Source: an uncultured Clostridia bacterium (GTDB lineage: Bacteria > Bacillota > Clostridia > Christensenellales > DTU072). From it: a DNA stretch of 64,000 bases. The notes under the pieces were generated by a model. The model was not told the origin of the DNA, searched no databases, and saw nothing but the letters and a program-made list of their open reading frames with translations. The position numbers and the translations under genes are program-made. The stretch lies in assembly GCA_944363505.1 (NCBI GenBank), contig CALVUD010000003.1, positions 69,783 to 133,782 of the forward strand, written 5' to 3'. Positions 54,664-63,531 of the stretch are shown here, piece after piece. Each line of letters begins with the position of its first letter. Within the stretch, counting starts at the first letter, position 1.

Positions 54664-56574
54664 ATGACCGAAAAATTGAACCACGGTTACGACGCCGGCG
54701 ACATTCAGGTACTGGAAGGTCTGGAACCCGTCAGAAAACGTCCGGGAATGTATATCGGCACGACCGACGTCAAGGGTCTCCACCATCTCGTTACCGAAGT
54801 CGTCGACAACTCGATAGACGAGGCTTTGGCGGGGTACTGCACACACATCGAAGTTACCGTTTTACCCGACGGCGCCTGCCGCGTCAGGGACAACGGCAGA
54901 GGAATCCCGACGGGTATCATTCCCAAAGAGGGCAAATCCGCGGTCGAGGTAGTTCTGACCAAGCTTCACGCGGGCGGCAAGTTCGGCTCGGGCGGATACA
55001 AGATCAGTGGCGGTCTGCACGGCGTGGGCGTGTCCTGCGTCAACGCGCTCAGCGAATGGCTGGAAGTACGCGTTTTCCAGAACGGCAAGATCTACAAGCA
55101 GGTCTTCAACCGCGGCGTGCCGCAGCGCGCGCTTCAGGTCGTGGGCGAAACCGAGGAGACGGGCACCGAAGTAACGTTCTTCCCCGACGACGAGATATTC
55201 GACTCCATAATCTTCCAGTACGATACGATGAAGCTGCGTCTGAGAGAGCTGGCGTATCTTAACAAGGGACTGAAGATCAGCCTCGAGGATAGGCGCGAGG
55301 GACTTGAACGTAAAGAAGTCTTCTGTTACGAGGGCGGTATCAAGCATTTCGTGGAGCAGATGAATATAGGAAAGGACGTCGTATTCCCCGACACGCTGTA
55401 TATCGAGGAGACGGTAGGCGACAACATCGTCGAAATAGCGATGCAGTACAATACCGGTTACGACGAAAAGATCTATACATACGCGAATAACATCAACACC
55501 GAAGAGGGCGGAATGCACCTCGAGGGCTTCAAATCCGCGTTGACAAAGGTATTGAACGACTACGGTCAGTCCTCCAAGACGCTGAAAGAAAACGAGAAGC
55601 TTTCGGGCGACGACGTCAGGGAAGGCCTGACGGCTGTCTTGAGCGTCAAGCTGCCCGAACCGCAGTTCGAAGGTCAGACCAAGACCAAGCTCGGCAACGC
55701 CGAAATGCGCGGCGTCGTCAGCCGCGTTTTACAGGCGAAACTGGGCGAATATCTCGAGGAAAATCCGAAGATAGGCAAGGAGCTTATCTCCAAAGCCATT
55801 ACCGCCCAGAGGGCGCGTGAGGCGGCGAGAAAGGCAAGGGAAAGTTTCCGCAAGGGAGTTATGGAAGGCACTTCGCTTCCCGGAAAGCTCGCCGACTGTT
55901 CCGACACCGACCCGATGAACTGCGAGATCTTCCTGGTCGAGGGCGACTCGGCGGGCGGCACCGCGATAAACGGCAGAGACCGTCAGATCCAGGCGATACT
56001 GCCGCTTAGGGGCAAGATCCTAAACGTCGAGAAGGCAAGGCTTCACCGCATACTCGACAACGAGGAGATCAAATCGATGATCAAGGCGTTCGGTTGCGGC
56101 TACAAGGACGACTTCGACATTTCCAAACGCCGTTACGACCGCATAATATGCATGACGGACGCGGACGTCGACGGCAGCCACATCAGGATACTGCTGCTTA
56201 CGTTCTTCTACAGATTCATGCGTCCCTTGGTCGAGGAAGGGCACGTTTATATCGCGCTTCCGCCGCTGTACAGAGTAACGCTTCCCAACAAGGAAGAGCA
56301 TTACTATTATTCCGACGTCGAGTTAAAGGAGTTCCAGGACGGTTATACGGGCGCTAAATACGACCTGCAAAGATACAAAGGCTTGGGCGAAATGAGCAAC
56401 ACCCAGCTGTACGAAACGACGATGAATCCCGAAACGCGCACGCTTTTGAAGGTTACGGTCGAGGACGCCGAAGCCGCGGATCAGATTTTCAGCATACTGA
56501 TGGGAGAAAACCCCGAACTCAGACGTTCGTTTATCGAACAGAACGCCGATTTGGTAAAGGAGCTTGACGTATAA
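54664..56574 (+). CDS. gyrB: DNA gyrase subunit B
   Basis: A 636-residue type II topoisomerase ATPase subunit. GHKL ATPase motifs: EVVDNSIDEALAGYC, VRDNGRGIPTG, KISGGLHGVGVSCVNALS. TOPRIM domain: EIFLVEGDSAGGTA and MTDADVDGSHIR. The C-terminal segment RYKGLGEMSNTQLYETTMNPETR is canonical. With GyrA it introduces negative supercoils. Length is that of gram-positive GyrB, without the proteobacterial insertion. The TAA stop overlaps the gyrA ATG, so the subunits are translationally coupled. A GGAACAGGAG site lies ahead of the ATG. Confidence 0.98.
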   Translation: MTEKLNHGYDAGDIQVLEGLEPVRKRPGMYIGTTDVKGLHHLVTEVVDNSIDEALAGYCTHIEVTVLPDGACRVRDNGRGIPTGIIPKEGKSAVEVVLTKLHAGGKFGSGGYKISGGLHGVGVSCVNALSEWLEVRVFQNGKIYKQVFNRGVPQRALQVVGETEETGTEVTFFPDDEIFDSIIFQYDTMKLRLRELAYLNKGLKISLEDRREGLERKEVFCYEGGIKHFVEQMNIGKDVVFPDTLYIEETVGDNIVEIAMQYNTGYDEKIYTYANNINTEEGGMHLEGFKSALTKVLNDYGQSSKTLKENEKLSGDDVREGLTAVLSVKLPEPQFEGQTKTKLGNAEMRGVVSRVLQAKLGEYLEENPKIGKELISKAITAQRAREAARKARESFRKGVMEGTSLPGKLADCSDTDPMNCEIFLVEGDSAGGTAINGRDRQIQAILPLRGKILNVEKARLHRILDNEEIKSMIKAFGCGYKDDFDISKRRYDRIICMTDADVDGSHIRILLLTFFYRFMRPLVEEGHVYIALPPLYRVTLPNKEEHYYYSDVELKEFQDGYTGAKYDLQRYKGLGEMSNTQLYETTMNPETRTLLKVTVEDAEAADQIFSILMGENPELRRSFIEQNADLVKELDV

Positions 56575-59195
56575 TGGCTAAAAACGGAAGACTCGATTTA
56601 AAAAACATAAAAGAAATACTCTCCAAAACGCGGGTTATCGAAACGCCGCTGCTGGACGAAATGTCAAAGTCGTTCATTTCTTACGCGATGGCGGTCAACG
56701 TATCGCGCGCCATTCCCGACGTAAGGGACGGTTTAAAGCCCGTTCACCGCAGGATCCTGTTCGCGATGAACGACCTCGGCAACACGTATAACCACCCCCA
56801 CAAAAAGTGCGCCAGGATCGTCGGTGAGGTTTTGGGTAAATATCATCCTCACGGCGACTCCTCCGTTTACGACGCGCTGGTCAGACTGGCGCAGGACTTC
56901 TCGATACGTTGTCCGCTGGTGGACGGACAGGGTAACTTCGGCTCCGTTGACGGACATCCCGCCGCGGCGCAGAGGTACACCGAAGCGCGTCTTTCCAAGA
57001 TAGCGGGCGAAATGCTCCGCGACCTGGACAAGGACACCGTCGATTTTTATCCGAACTTCGACGACACTCTGCTCCAGCCCACGGTTCTTCCCAGCCGCTT
57101 CCCCAACATTCTGGTAAACGGCTCCGAGGGTATCGCCGTAGGTATGGCGACGAGTATCCCTCCGCACAACCTCGGCGAGGTCATCGACGGCACGATAGCC
57201 GTTCTCGATAACCCCGATATCGACGTCGACGGTATCATGCAGTATATTCCCGCTCCCGACTATCCCACGGGCGCGCTGGTGCTGGGCAGAGCGGCGGTCA
57301 AGCAGGCTTACCGCACAGGAAAAGGCGGCGTCGTGATCCGCTCCAGATGCGAAATAGAGGAGATCGGCGGCAAAAACTGTATCGTCGTAACCGAGATCCC
57401 TTATCAGGTCAACAAAGCCGTGCTGATAAAGAGTATCGCCGATCAGGTCAAGGACAAAAAGATCGAGGGTATCGCGAACATACGCGAAGAATCCGACCGT
57501 TTCGGCATGCGCATAGTCATAGAGCTAAAGCGCGACGCCAGCCCTCAGGTGGTGCTCAACACCCTCTACAAGCAGACGAACCTGCAGGTTTCCACGGGCA
57601 TAACCTTCCTGGCGCTGTACAACGGACTGCCGCGCATAATGAACCTTAAAGAGATCCTCGTCGCTTATATCGAGCATCAGATAAGCGTTATCACCAGGCG
57701 CACGCAGTTCCTTTTGAACAAGGCGCTGGAGCGCGATCATCTGGTCAAGGGTCTCGTCATCGCCCAGGCGAACATCGACGAAGTCATCCGTATAATCCGC
57801 ACGTCGAAAGACAACACCGAATCCAAGCCGAGACTGATGGCGGCGTTCGAACTCAGCGAGAAACAGGCGATAGCCATTCTCGAAATGAAACTCGGCAGAC
57901 TGAACGCTCTCGAAGTCGAAAAGCTGAAGGAAGAACTGGCGGCACTCGAAGCTCAGATAGCCGAATACCGCGACATTTTGGCAAAACCCGAGCGCGTCAA
58001 ACAGATAATAAAAGACGAGCTTACCGAGATCAAGGAAAAATACAACGAGCCGCGCCGCTCCGAACTCAGCTACGACGCCGGCGAGATAGACATCGCAGAC
58101 CTTATCCCGAAAGAAGAGGTGGTCATCACCGCGACTTTCGGCGGATACGTCAAGCGTACTCCCGTGCACGAATACAAGGCGCAGAACCGCGGCGGCGTGG
58201 GCGTTACCGCACACAAGGCAAAGGACGAGGATTTCGTCGTCAAGATGTTCGTGTGCAATTCCCACGACGACCTGCTGTTCTTCTCGAACCGCGGCAAGGT
58301 TTACTGCCTGAAAGCGTACGAGGTTCCCGAAGCGGGACGCGCCGCAAAGGGCAGGGCGATGGTCAATCTGCTGCCTCTCGAGGACGGCGAAAAGATCACC
58401 GCTTACCTTTCCGCAAAGGATTACGACTCGGGTTACATGGTGATGGCTACCAGACAGGGTCTTATCAAAAAGTGCGACCTCGGCGAGTTCAGCCACATCC
58501 GTAAAAACGGAAAGATCGCGATAACTCTTTCCGAGGGCGACGAAATGCTGACCGCGGACATCACCACGGGCGACAACGAAATAATCATGGCGGGTTCGTC
58601 GGGCAAATGTATCCGCTTCCACGAATCCACCGTCAGAAAGACGGGCAGGGGTTCGATGGGCGTCAAGAGCATGCGTCTGGACGAAAACGAGTACATAGTC
58701 GACATGGACGTCATCCACAACCCCTCGGCGGAGGTCGTAACCGTCAGCGAACTGGGCTACGGCAAGCGTACCGACCTCGAAGAATACCGCGTCCAGGGCA
58801 GAGCGGGTAAAGGCATCAAAGCGGGCGTGTTCACTCCCGCGACGGGCGGACTGGCGGCGATGAAGCTTACCGATCTCAGCGAGGACATCATCATTATTTC
58901 CGATACGGGAGTCATGATCAGAACGCCCGTAAACGAGATCAGCAAGATAGGCAGGAACACCAAGGGCGTCATACTGATGCGCTTGAGAGACGGCGGCAAA
59001 GTAGCGGCGGTAAGTCTTGCTCCCGCCGAGGACGCCGAGCCTGAAACGAGCGATTCCGTCAACGCCGACAGCGCTGCGCAAGAGCCCGAAACCGTTCAAA
59101 ATACCGAAGAAACGGTATCCGAAAACATGTATTCGGCAACCGATACCGACGTTATCGAGGAAACCGAAGAACGGGATGATCCCGACGAGATCTAA
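56574..59195 (+). CDS. gyrA: DNA gyrase subunit A
   Basis: An 873-residue subunit. The quinolone-resistance region reads KYHPHGDSSVYDALVRLAQ, keeping Ser and Asp at the positions equivalent to E. coli 83 and 87, so no classical resistance substitution is present. The catalytic Tyr is in AQRYTEARL. The C-terminal pinwheel carries a GyrA-box-like QNRGGVG, variant from the QRRGGKG consensus, supporting gyrase rather than topoisomerase IV. The last 70 residues are an acidic, probably disordered tail rich in Glu, Asp and Thr. gyrB and gyrA are adjacent and overlap. Confidence 0.97.
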   Translation: MAKNGRLDLKNIKEILSKTRVIETPLLDEMSKSFISYAMAVNVSRAIPDVRDGLKPVHRRILFAMNDLGNTYNHPHKKCARIVGEVLGKYHPHGDSSVYDALVRLAQDFSIRCPLVDGQGNFGSVDGHPAAAQRYTEARLSKIAGEMLRDLDKDTVDFYPNFDDTLLQPTVLPSRFPNILVNGSEGIAVGMATSIPPHNLGEVIDGTIAVLDNPDIDVDGIMQYIPAPDYPTGALVLGRAAVKQAYRTGKGGVVIRSRCEIEEIGGKNCIVVTEIPYQVNKAVLIKSIADQVKDKKIEGIANIREESDRFGMRIVIELKRDASPQVVLNTLYKQTNLQVSTGITFLALYNGLPRIMNLKEILVAYIEHQISVITRRTQFLLNKALERDHLVKGLVIAQANIDEVIRIIRTSKDNTESKPRLMAAFELSEKQAIAILEMKLGRLNALEVEKLKEELAALEAQIAEYRDILAKPERVKQIIKDELTEIKEKYNEPRRSELSYDAGEIDIADLIPKEEVVITATFGGYVKRTPVHEYKAQNRGGVGVTAHKAKDEDFVVKMFVCNSHDDLLFFSNRGKVYCLKAYEVPEAGRAAKGRAMVNLLPLEDGEKITAYLSAKDYDSGYMVMATRQGLIKKCDLGEFSHIRKNGKIAITLSEGDEMLTADITTGDNEIIMAGSSGKCIRFHESTVRKTGRGSMGVKSMRLDENEYIVDMDVIHNPSAEVVTVSELGYGKRTDLEEYRVQGRAGKGIKAGVFTPATGGLAAMKLTDLSEDIIIISDTGVMIRTPVNEISKIGRNTKGVILMRLRDGGKVAAVSLAPAEDAEPETSDSVNADSAAQEPETVQNTEETVSENMYSATDTDVIEETEERDDPDEI

Positions 59196-59214
59196 TAGCG
59201 GCAGAGGAATCGAG

Positions 59215-60042
59215 ATGTTTATAGCAATCAACGGACAGCTCGGCAGCGGCAAATCCGAACTGTGTAAACGCTTGAAAGACGAGTACGGATTCGAAGTGTT
59301 TCACACGGGAAGGATCCAGCGTGAATTCGCCGCCGAGCTGGGTATCAGCACCCTTCAATTGAACGAGCTGTGCAAGCAGGATCATCACTACGACCGCATT
59401 ATCGACTCCAGACTCGTGGAGTATGCCGAATCGGTCAGAGGTACCGACGTCGTGTTCGATTCGCGAATGGCGTGGCATTTCGTCAAGGGCGCCTTCAAGG
59501 TCCATTTACTGGTTTCTCCCGATATCGCCGCGGACAGGGTCTATTTCAACCGCGTCGCGGAAGAGGAAAAGTATGCGTCCAAAGAGGAGGCGATGTTCAA
59601 CCTTATCGAACGTCGCCGCCTGGAAAACGAGCGCTACGAAATGCTGTATAAAGTGGAGATGTCGGATTACCGTAATTACGACCTTATCCTCGACACGTCC
59701 CTGCTCACGGTCAAGGAAGAACTCGATCTTATCGTCGGGGCGGCGCGCCGCTATGAGGCGAAGCGCTTCCCCGGGCAGGAGTTTTATTCCTCGCTTTTGG
59801 GAATTTATCCCACCGAGAGTCTGTTCAAATCCCCCGACGGCGAAGCCGAAGTCGTCAAAAAGGGGGATTTCCTTTATGCGGTATCGGGCTACAGAAAACT
59901 TCTGGACGCCGCGCACAGAGGGCTGAGAGTGGTGAACGTAAAATATGCGGGCGTCTCCGACTCGGTAAAAACCGACGCGGCGTTGATAAGCGAATGGGAA
60001 AGCGCCGCCGAGTTCAAATACGGTTTCGTGCCCGAAAGCTGA
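59215..60042 (+). CDS. Cytidylate-kinase-like P-loop protein with an extra C-terminal domain
   Basis: A 275-residue protein. The ATG at 59215 has a GAGGAA site. The N-terminus FIAINGQLGSGKSELCKRL is a Walker A loop, followed by FEVFHTGRIQREFAAELGIS and VVFDSRMAWHF, the layout of archaeal-type CMP kinases. Residues 1-180 would be a complete CMP kinase; the remaining 95 residues (from about FPGQEFYSSLL) form an additional domain I do not recognise. Its closeness to gyrA (20 bases) suggests co-transcription. Substrate CMP/dCMP is inferred from the fold only. Confidence 0.75.
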   Translation: MFIAINGQLGSGKSELCKRLKDEYGFEVFHTGRIQREFAAELGISTLQLNELCKQDHHYDRIIDSRLVEYAESVRGTDVVFDSRMAWHFVKGAFKVHLLVSPDIAADRVYFNRVAEEEKYASKEEAMFNLIERRRLENERYEMLYKVEMSDYRNYDLILDTSLLTVKEELDLIVGAARRYEAKRFPGQEFYSSLLGIYPTESLFKSPDGEAEVVKKGDFLYAVSGYRKLLDAAHRGLRVVNVKYAGVSDSVKTDAALISEWESAAEFKYGFVPES

Positions 60043-60068
60043 AAACATATCGGATTGACAGGAATAAT

Positions 60069-61283
60069 ATGTTCGGAAAGATGTTCGAAAAGTATGCGCG
60101 AGTGGTGCCCGAGGGACGGCGGCGCGCCGAGTTATACGGGAAATTCCGATTTAAAGTCGTTTCTTATCTGCTGATTGCGGCGGCGAGTATTGCTTTGATC
60201 GTCGAACTTGTGATAGCGGGGCTGGAGGAAGAGCCGACCAACGCCGTTTTGGCGATAGTGGGTGTGACCGTTTTCGCGTGGTGGGCTTTCGTGGCAATGG
60301 CGCTCGTCGGTTTCGTGCGTTTCCGCACTGCGTACAACCGCGCTTTGGCGGCTCCGCGCGAGGAAGGGGAGCCGGAAGAATATTCCGCATACCGTATGAA
60401 GCTCAGACAGGAGCGCAGGGCAGAACTGAAAGCCACGGGTTGGGCTCTGATCCTTGCGGCGGCGGGATTTATCGCGATGGTCGCGCTCACGATAGCCGAC
60501 TTTTCACTTAATCCCGAAAGCGAAGATCTGGGGCTTTTCTCTTATCTCGGTATAGGAGCGTTCGCCGTAGGGCTGGCGGTTTATCTGGTAACGGTAATTT
60601 CTTACAACAACAAAAAGGCGGCTTCGGGAGATAATCCGGTAGCCGTTGCCGCCGCCGAGCAACAGGCGATCGACGCCCGCGAGGGAAGAGCGGATGGTTA
60701 TTCGCTGAAAACCGATACTAACCTCGCCTCGTTCGACTATCTTTTCCCGACCGAGGAAAAACGTTTGAAGATCAAAAGCCTGAGAGAAAAACAGGTTAAA
60801 GCCGTAACCGCGGCGCTTATCGTATCGGTCGTCGCGGCGCTCGTCGTCGCGGTGATGTTTTTCTCGGACGTTTTCGGGAGAGATTTTTCCGGCTACGCCG
60901 TACCCGTCAGTATAGCGATGATCTCGGCATCCGTAATGACTGCGTCCCTGCCGTTCGGCGTAAAAATCAACGCCGTCGAACGGGAACAGAAAATACTTCT
61001 CGAATCGACGCCCGAATACGAATTGAACCTTGCCGTTTACCGCAAGTACGAAAGTTTTTCCAAGTTTAAAGGGAAAACGCTCATTTTTGCGTCGGTTGTT
61101 GCCTTGGCGTCGGGATTCGCGCTTGCCGCGCTGTTCCCCGACAAGTTGTGGTCCTTCGCCTCCGTTTTGGCGATTATCGTGGGACTGTTATTGAACAATC
61201 GTTTTGTCAAAACGCTCCGGAAAGAGGTGATCCCCCTGGAACGCGAAATAGACGAAAAGAAGTCGGAGAGCAAAACTCTATAA
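60069..61283 (+). CDS. Multispan membrane protein of unknown function
   Basis: A 404-residue protein from the ATG at 60069 (AGGA site). About eight membrane spans are visible in four pairs (near 32-52 and 60-82; 122-141 and 152-175; 240-262 and 268-288; 322-341 and 345-362). The charged loops between pairs are on the same side as the N-terminus. The arrangement hints at an internal duplication. No family motif was recognised. It lies 26 bases after the CMP-kinase-like gene and closes the gyrBA operon before a strong terminator. Confidence 0.7.
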   Translation: MFGKMFEKYARVVPEGRRRAELYGKFRFKVVSYLLIAAASIALIVELVIAGLEEEPTNAVLAIVGVTVFAWWAFVAMALVGFVRFRTAYNRALAAPREEGEPEEYSAYRMKLRQERRAELKATGWALILAAAGFIAMVALTIADFSLNPESEDLGLFSYLGIGAFAVGLAVYLVTVISYNNKKAASGDNPVAVAAAEQQAIDAREGRADGYSLKTDTNLASFDYLFPTEEKRLKIKSLREKQVKAVTAALIVSVVAALVVAVMFFSDVFGRDFSGYAVPVSIAMISASVMTASLPFGVKINAVEREQKILLESTPEYELNLAVYRKYESFSKFKGKTLIFASVVALASGFALAALFPDKLWSFASVLAIIVGLLLNNRFVKTLRKEVIPLEREIDEKKSESKTL

Positions 61284-61310
61284 AAAATCCGGACCGAGTC
61301 CGGATTTTTT
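61282..61310. terminator. Bidirectional terminator after the gyrBA unit
   Basis: Stem TCCGGAC / GTCCGGA with loop CGA, extended by AAAAAA and TTTTTT. It serves both the membrane-protein gene and the opposing dipeptidase gene. Confidence 0.92.
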
Positions 61311-61327
61311 ATTATCGTAAACGCCCG

Positions 61328-62620
61328 TCAGAAACACGTTTTATATATTGCCGCCTTATAGATTTTCATAAGCTTTTCAAACGTTTTCAGCGAAACGCGC
61401 TCGTTTGCGCGGTGAATATTGTCCTCGTCGTCCGGGAACACCGGTCCGAAAGCCACCGCCGCGGGGAGCGCCCGCGCGAACGTCGCGCCGCCTATGGATA
61501 CGGGCGCGGCATCCTCGCCCGTTACCTCGCGGTACGCTTCCGATAGCTTTACGACCAACGGGTGCTCTTTGGGGATCAGCAGGGGAGGGTGCGTGCCGCA
61601 TGCCTCGGCTTTGCCGCCCGTCAGCTTTTCCAGCGTTTCGAGTATCTTAGCGGTCGTAACACAGGCGGGATGACGAAAGTCCAGCGCCAGTTCCGCCGTG
61701 GCGCAGTCGGCTTTTACGGACACCACGCCCGTATTTACGCTCAGGTCGCCGTAATCGGGCTCGGAGCGCTTCAGCCCCATACCGCTTCCGTCGGGACAGC
61801 GCAGCATCTCGTAAAGTTTTTTTACTTCGGGCATAAATCCCGACAGATATTTCATCAGTTTCAGCGCGGCGTTGTCGCCCGCTTCCGGCGTCGAACCGTG
61901 CGCCGATAATCCGCAAGCCGTGAAAGCGTTGCCGCTTCGTTCGATCCCTTCGGGCACGGGCGGCGCAACGGCGGAAAACTTCTCCGAGATCACGGCTCGG
62001 GCGCGGTCGGGCACGATGTTCACGCGGCTTCCCGCTTCGAACGAAACGATCCCGTCGGGCTTCGGCAGCGATAAACCGACGTGAGAAACGGCTTTTTCGC
62101 AATATATGACGGGGAAATTGCCGTCGGGAGAAAAGCCGGTTGCGGGTACTTCCTCGCGTTCCAGATATTTTTCGATACATTTCCAGCCGCTTTCCTCGTT
62201 CAATCCGAATATGAACCGGATACGCGCGGCGGGTTTCAATCCTTCGTCGAGGAGTTCTCTCAGCGCGTACATGGCGGCTATCACGGGTCCCTTGTCGTCC
62301 AGGGCGCCGCGCCCCCACAGGTATCCTTCCCGGATTTCTCCGCCGAACGGCGGATATTTCCAACCGTCGCCTACGGGTACCACGTCCAGGTGCCCGAGTA
62401 TCCCGAACAGGGGTTTATCGGCTTCGCCCACTTCGGCGTATCCGTAATATCCGTCGCCCGAAAAGCTCTTGAAACCCAGCTTTTCTGCGGCGGACAGAGT
62501 AAGATCCAATGCCGCCAGCGTTTGCTTGCCGAAAGGCGCTCCGGGTTCGGGAGAACCCTGTACCGATGGGATCTTTATAAGTTCCGACAACGTTTTCAAT
62601 GCTTCGTTCAGTCTTGACAT
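61328..62620 (-). CDS. M20-family dipeptidase (PepV-like)
   Basis: A 430-residue zinc peptidase. Metal and catalytic residues are visible in order: GHLDVVPVG (His and Asp), GRGALDDKGP (bridging Asp), FGLNEESGWKCIEKYL (catalytic Glu pair), FSPDGNFPVIYCEK and, near the C-terminus, DNIHRANERV (His ligand). The double-domain arrangement and the SPDGNFPVIYCEKA segment mark the Sapep/PepV group, which cleaves dipeptides with an unblocked N-terminus. It acts in the cytoplasm in amino-acid salvage. It has its own promoter and shares a terminator with the gyrBA unit. Confidence 0.92.
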   Translation of the reverse strand: MSRLNEALKTLSELIKIPSVQGSPEPGAPFGKQTLAALDLTLSAAEKLGFKSFSGDGYYGYAEVGEADKPLFGILGHLDVVPVGDGWKYPPFGGEIREGYLWGRGALDDKGPVIAAMYALRELLDEGLKPAARIRFIFGLNEESGWKCIEKYLEREEVPATGFSPDGNFPVIYCEKAVSHVGLSLPKPDGIVSFEAGSRVNIVPDRARAVISEKFSAVAPPVPEGIERSGNAFTACGLSAHGSTPEAGDNAALKLMKYLSGFMPEVKKLYEMLRCPDGSGMGLKRSEPDYGDLSVNTGVVSVKADCATAELALDFRHPACVTTAKILETLEKLTGGKAEACGTHPPLLIPKEHPLVVKLSEAYREVTGEDAAPVSIGGATFARALPAAVAFGPVFPDDEDNIHRANERVSLKTFEKLMKIYKAAIYKTCF

Positions 62621-62652
62621 ACCGTCTCCGATTTTAGTCTTAATACATATTC

Positions 62653-62682
62653 ATTATACTACCTTTCCTGTAAAAGGTGCAA
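62653..62682 (-). promoter_or_regulatory. Promoter of the M20 dipeptidase
   Basis: On the minus strand: TTGCAC (62677-62682), 18-base spacer, TATAAT (62653-62658). Confidence 0.65.
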
Positions 62683-62723
62683 AAATTTCGAGCCCCGAAA
62701 CGTATTGTCGGAAAGGCTCTTTA

Positions 62724-62752
62724 TTGACTTTACGGCGCGCGTGCGTTAAAAT
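62724..62752 (+). promoter_or_regulatory. Promoter of the DUF5058 gene
   Basis: TTGACT (62724-62729), 17-base spacer, TAAAAT (62747-62752), then a leader of about 25 bases with GGAGG before the ATG at 62784. Confidence 0.75.
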
Positions 62753-62783
62753 GTTATTATTCAGACTCGGAGGAATCAGGCTT

Positions 62784-63521
62784 ATGGTAGACAGCCCCGT
62801 AATTATTTTCGTTATCGGCGCTATTATCGCGGCGGTCATCATTTTGATGTCGCTGGTCTTTCTGTTCAAAGCCGTCAGGCGTGCGAAAGCCATCGGCATG
62901 GACAAAAAAGTAGTTACCGAAACAATCAGAAACAGCGCGATATTCTCGATCGTGCCCTCGATCCCGATAGTGATAGGTGTCGGGATAATGATGCAGTTTC
63001 TGGGTCTTGCGATCCCGTGGATACGCCTGACGGTCATCGGCGCGCTTCAGTACGAAATGCTGGCTATGAACCAGGCGGGAGTCGCCGCCGGCGTAGGCGA
63101 CGCGGTGGCGATCGCAACCGCAGTGGTCATCATGACGATAGCAATCCTGACGGGACCGTTGTTCAACGCGATCTTCTATAAAAAGTATCAGAACAAACTT
63201 TACGACCTTCAGAAGAAGAACGAGCGCAAGATGAACGCGATAACGGGAGCGATGCTCGCGGGCATGCTCAGCGGTATAATGAGCGCTATAATCGTGGGCG
63301 CGTGTTTCACTATCGGCAATCCTCCCGAAGCGGACGCGAGCGGAGTGGTTACATACGGCGAGATCACGCTGATAACTCTGGCGTCGAGCGTGGTGCTGAC
63401 CGCTATATGCGGCGCGATAATGATATTCGGCAAACAGAAATGGATGGAATCTTACGCTTTGCCGATCTCGATTCTCGGTTCGTTGGCGATAGCGTTCGCG
63501 TTCGTACCGATTTTTGCATAA
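62784..63521 (+). CDS. DUF5058 family membrane protein
   Basis: A 245-residue integral membrane protein with about six spans. The segment RAKAIGMDKKVVTETIRNSAIFSIVPSIPIVIG is the conserved start of DUF5058 proteins, whose function is unknown. The ATG at 62784 has a GGAGG site 10 bases away; a long in-frame upstream extension has no ribosome site and crosses the promoter. It is followed 10 bases downstream by a second membrane-protein gene, and such pairs are likely subunits of one transporter. Confidence 0.82.
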   Translation: MVDSPVIIFVIGAIIAAVIILMSLVFLFKAVRRAKAIGMDKKVVTETIRNSAIFSIVPSIPIVIGVGIMMQFLGLAIPWIRLTVIGALQYEMLAMNQAGVAAGVGDAVAIATAVVIMTIAILTGPLFNAIFYKKYQNKLYDLQKKNERKMNAITGAMLAGMLSGIMSAIIVGACFTIGNPPEADASGVVTYGEITLITLASSVVLTAICGAIMIFGKQKWMESYALPISILGSLAIAFAFVPIFA

Positions 63522-63531
63522 GAGGTGACGC

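Noticed and set aside
59017-59214. Upstream extension of the CMP-kinase-like gene into gyrA
   Set aside because: It is out of frame with gyrA and has no ribosome site; the ATG at 59215 directly begins the P-loop domain.
62469-62783. Upstream extension of the DUF5058 protein
   Set aside because: It runs through the dipeptidase gene on the other strand and both promoters; the ATG at 62784 has a proper site.
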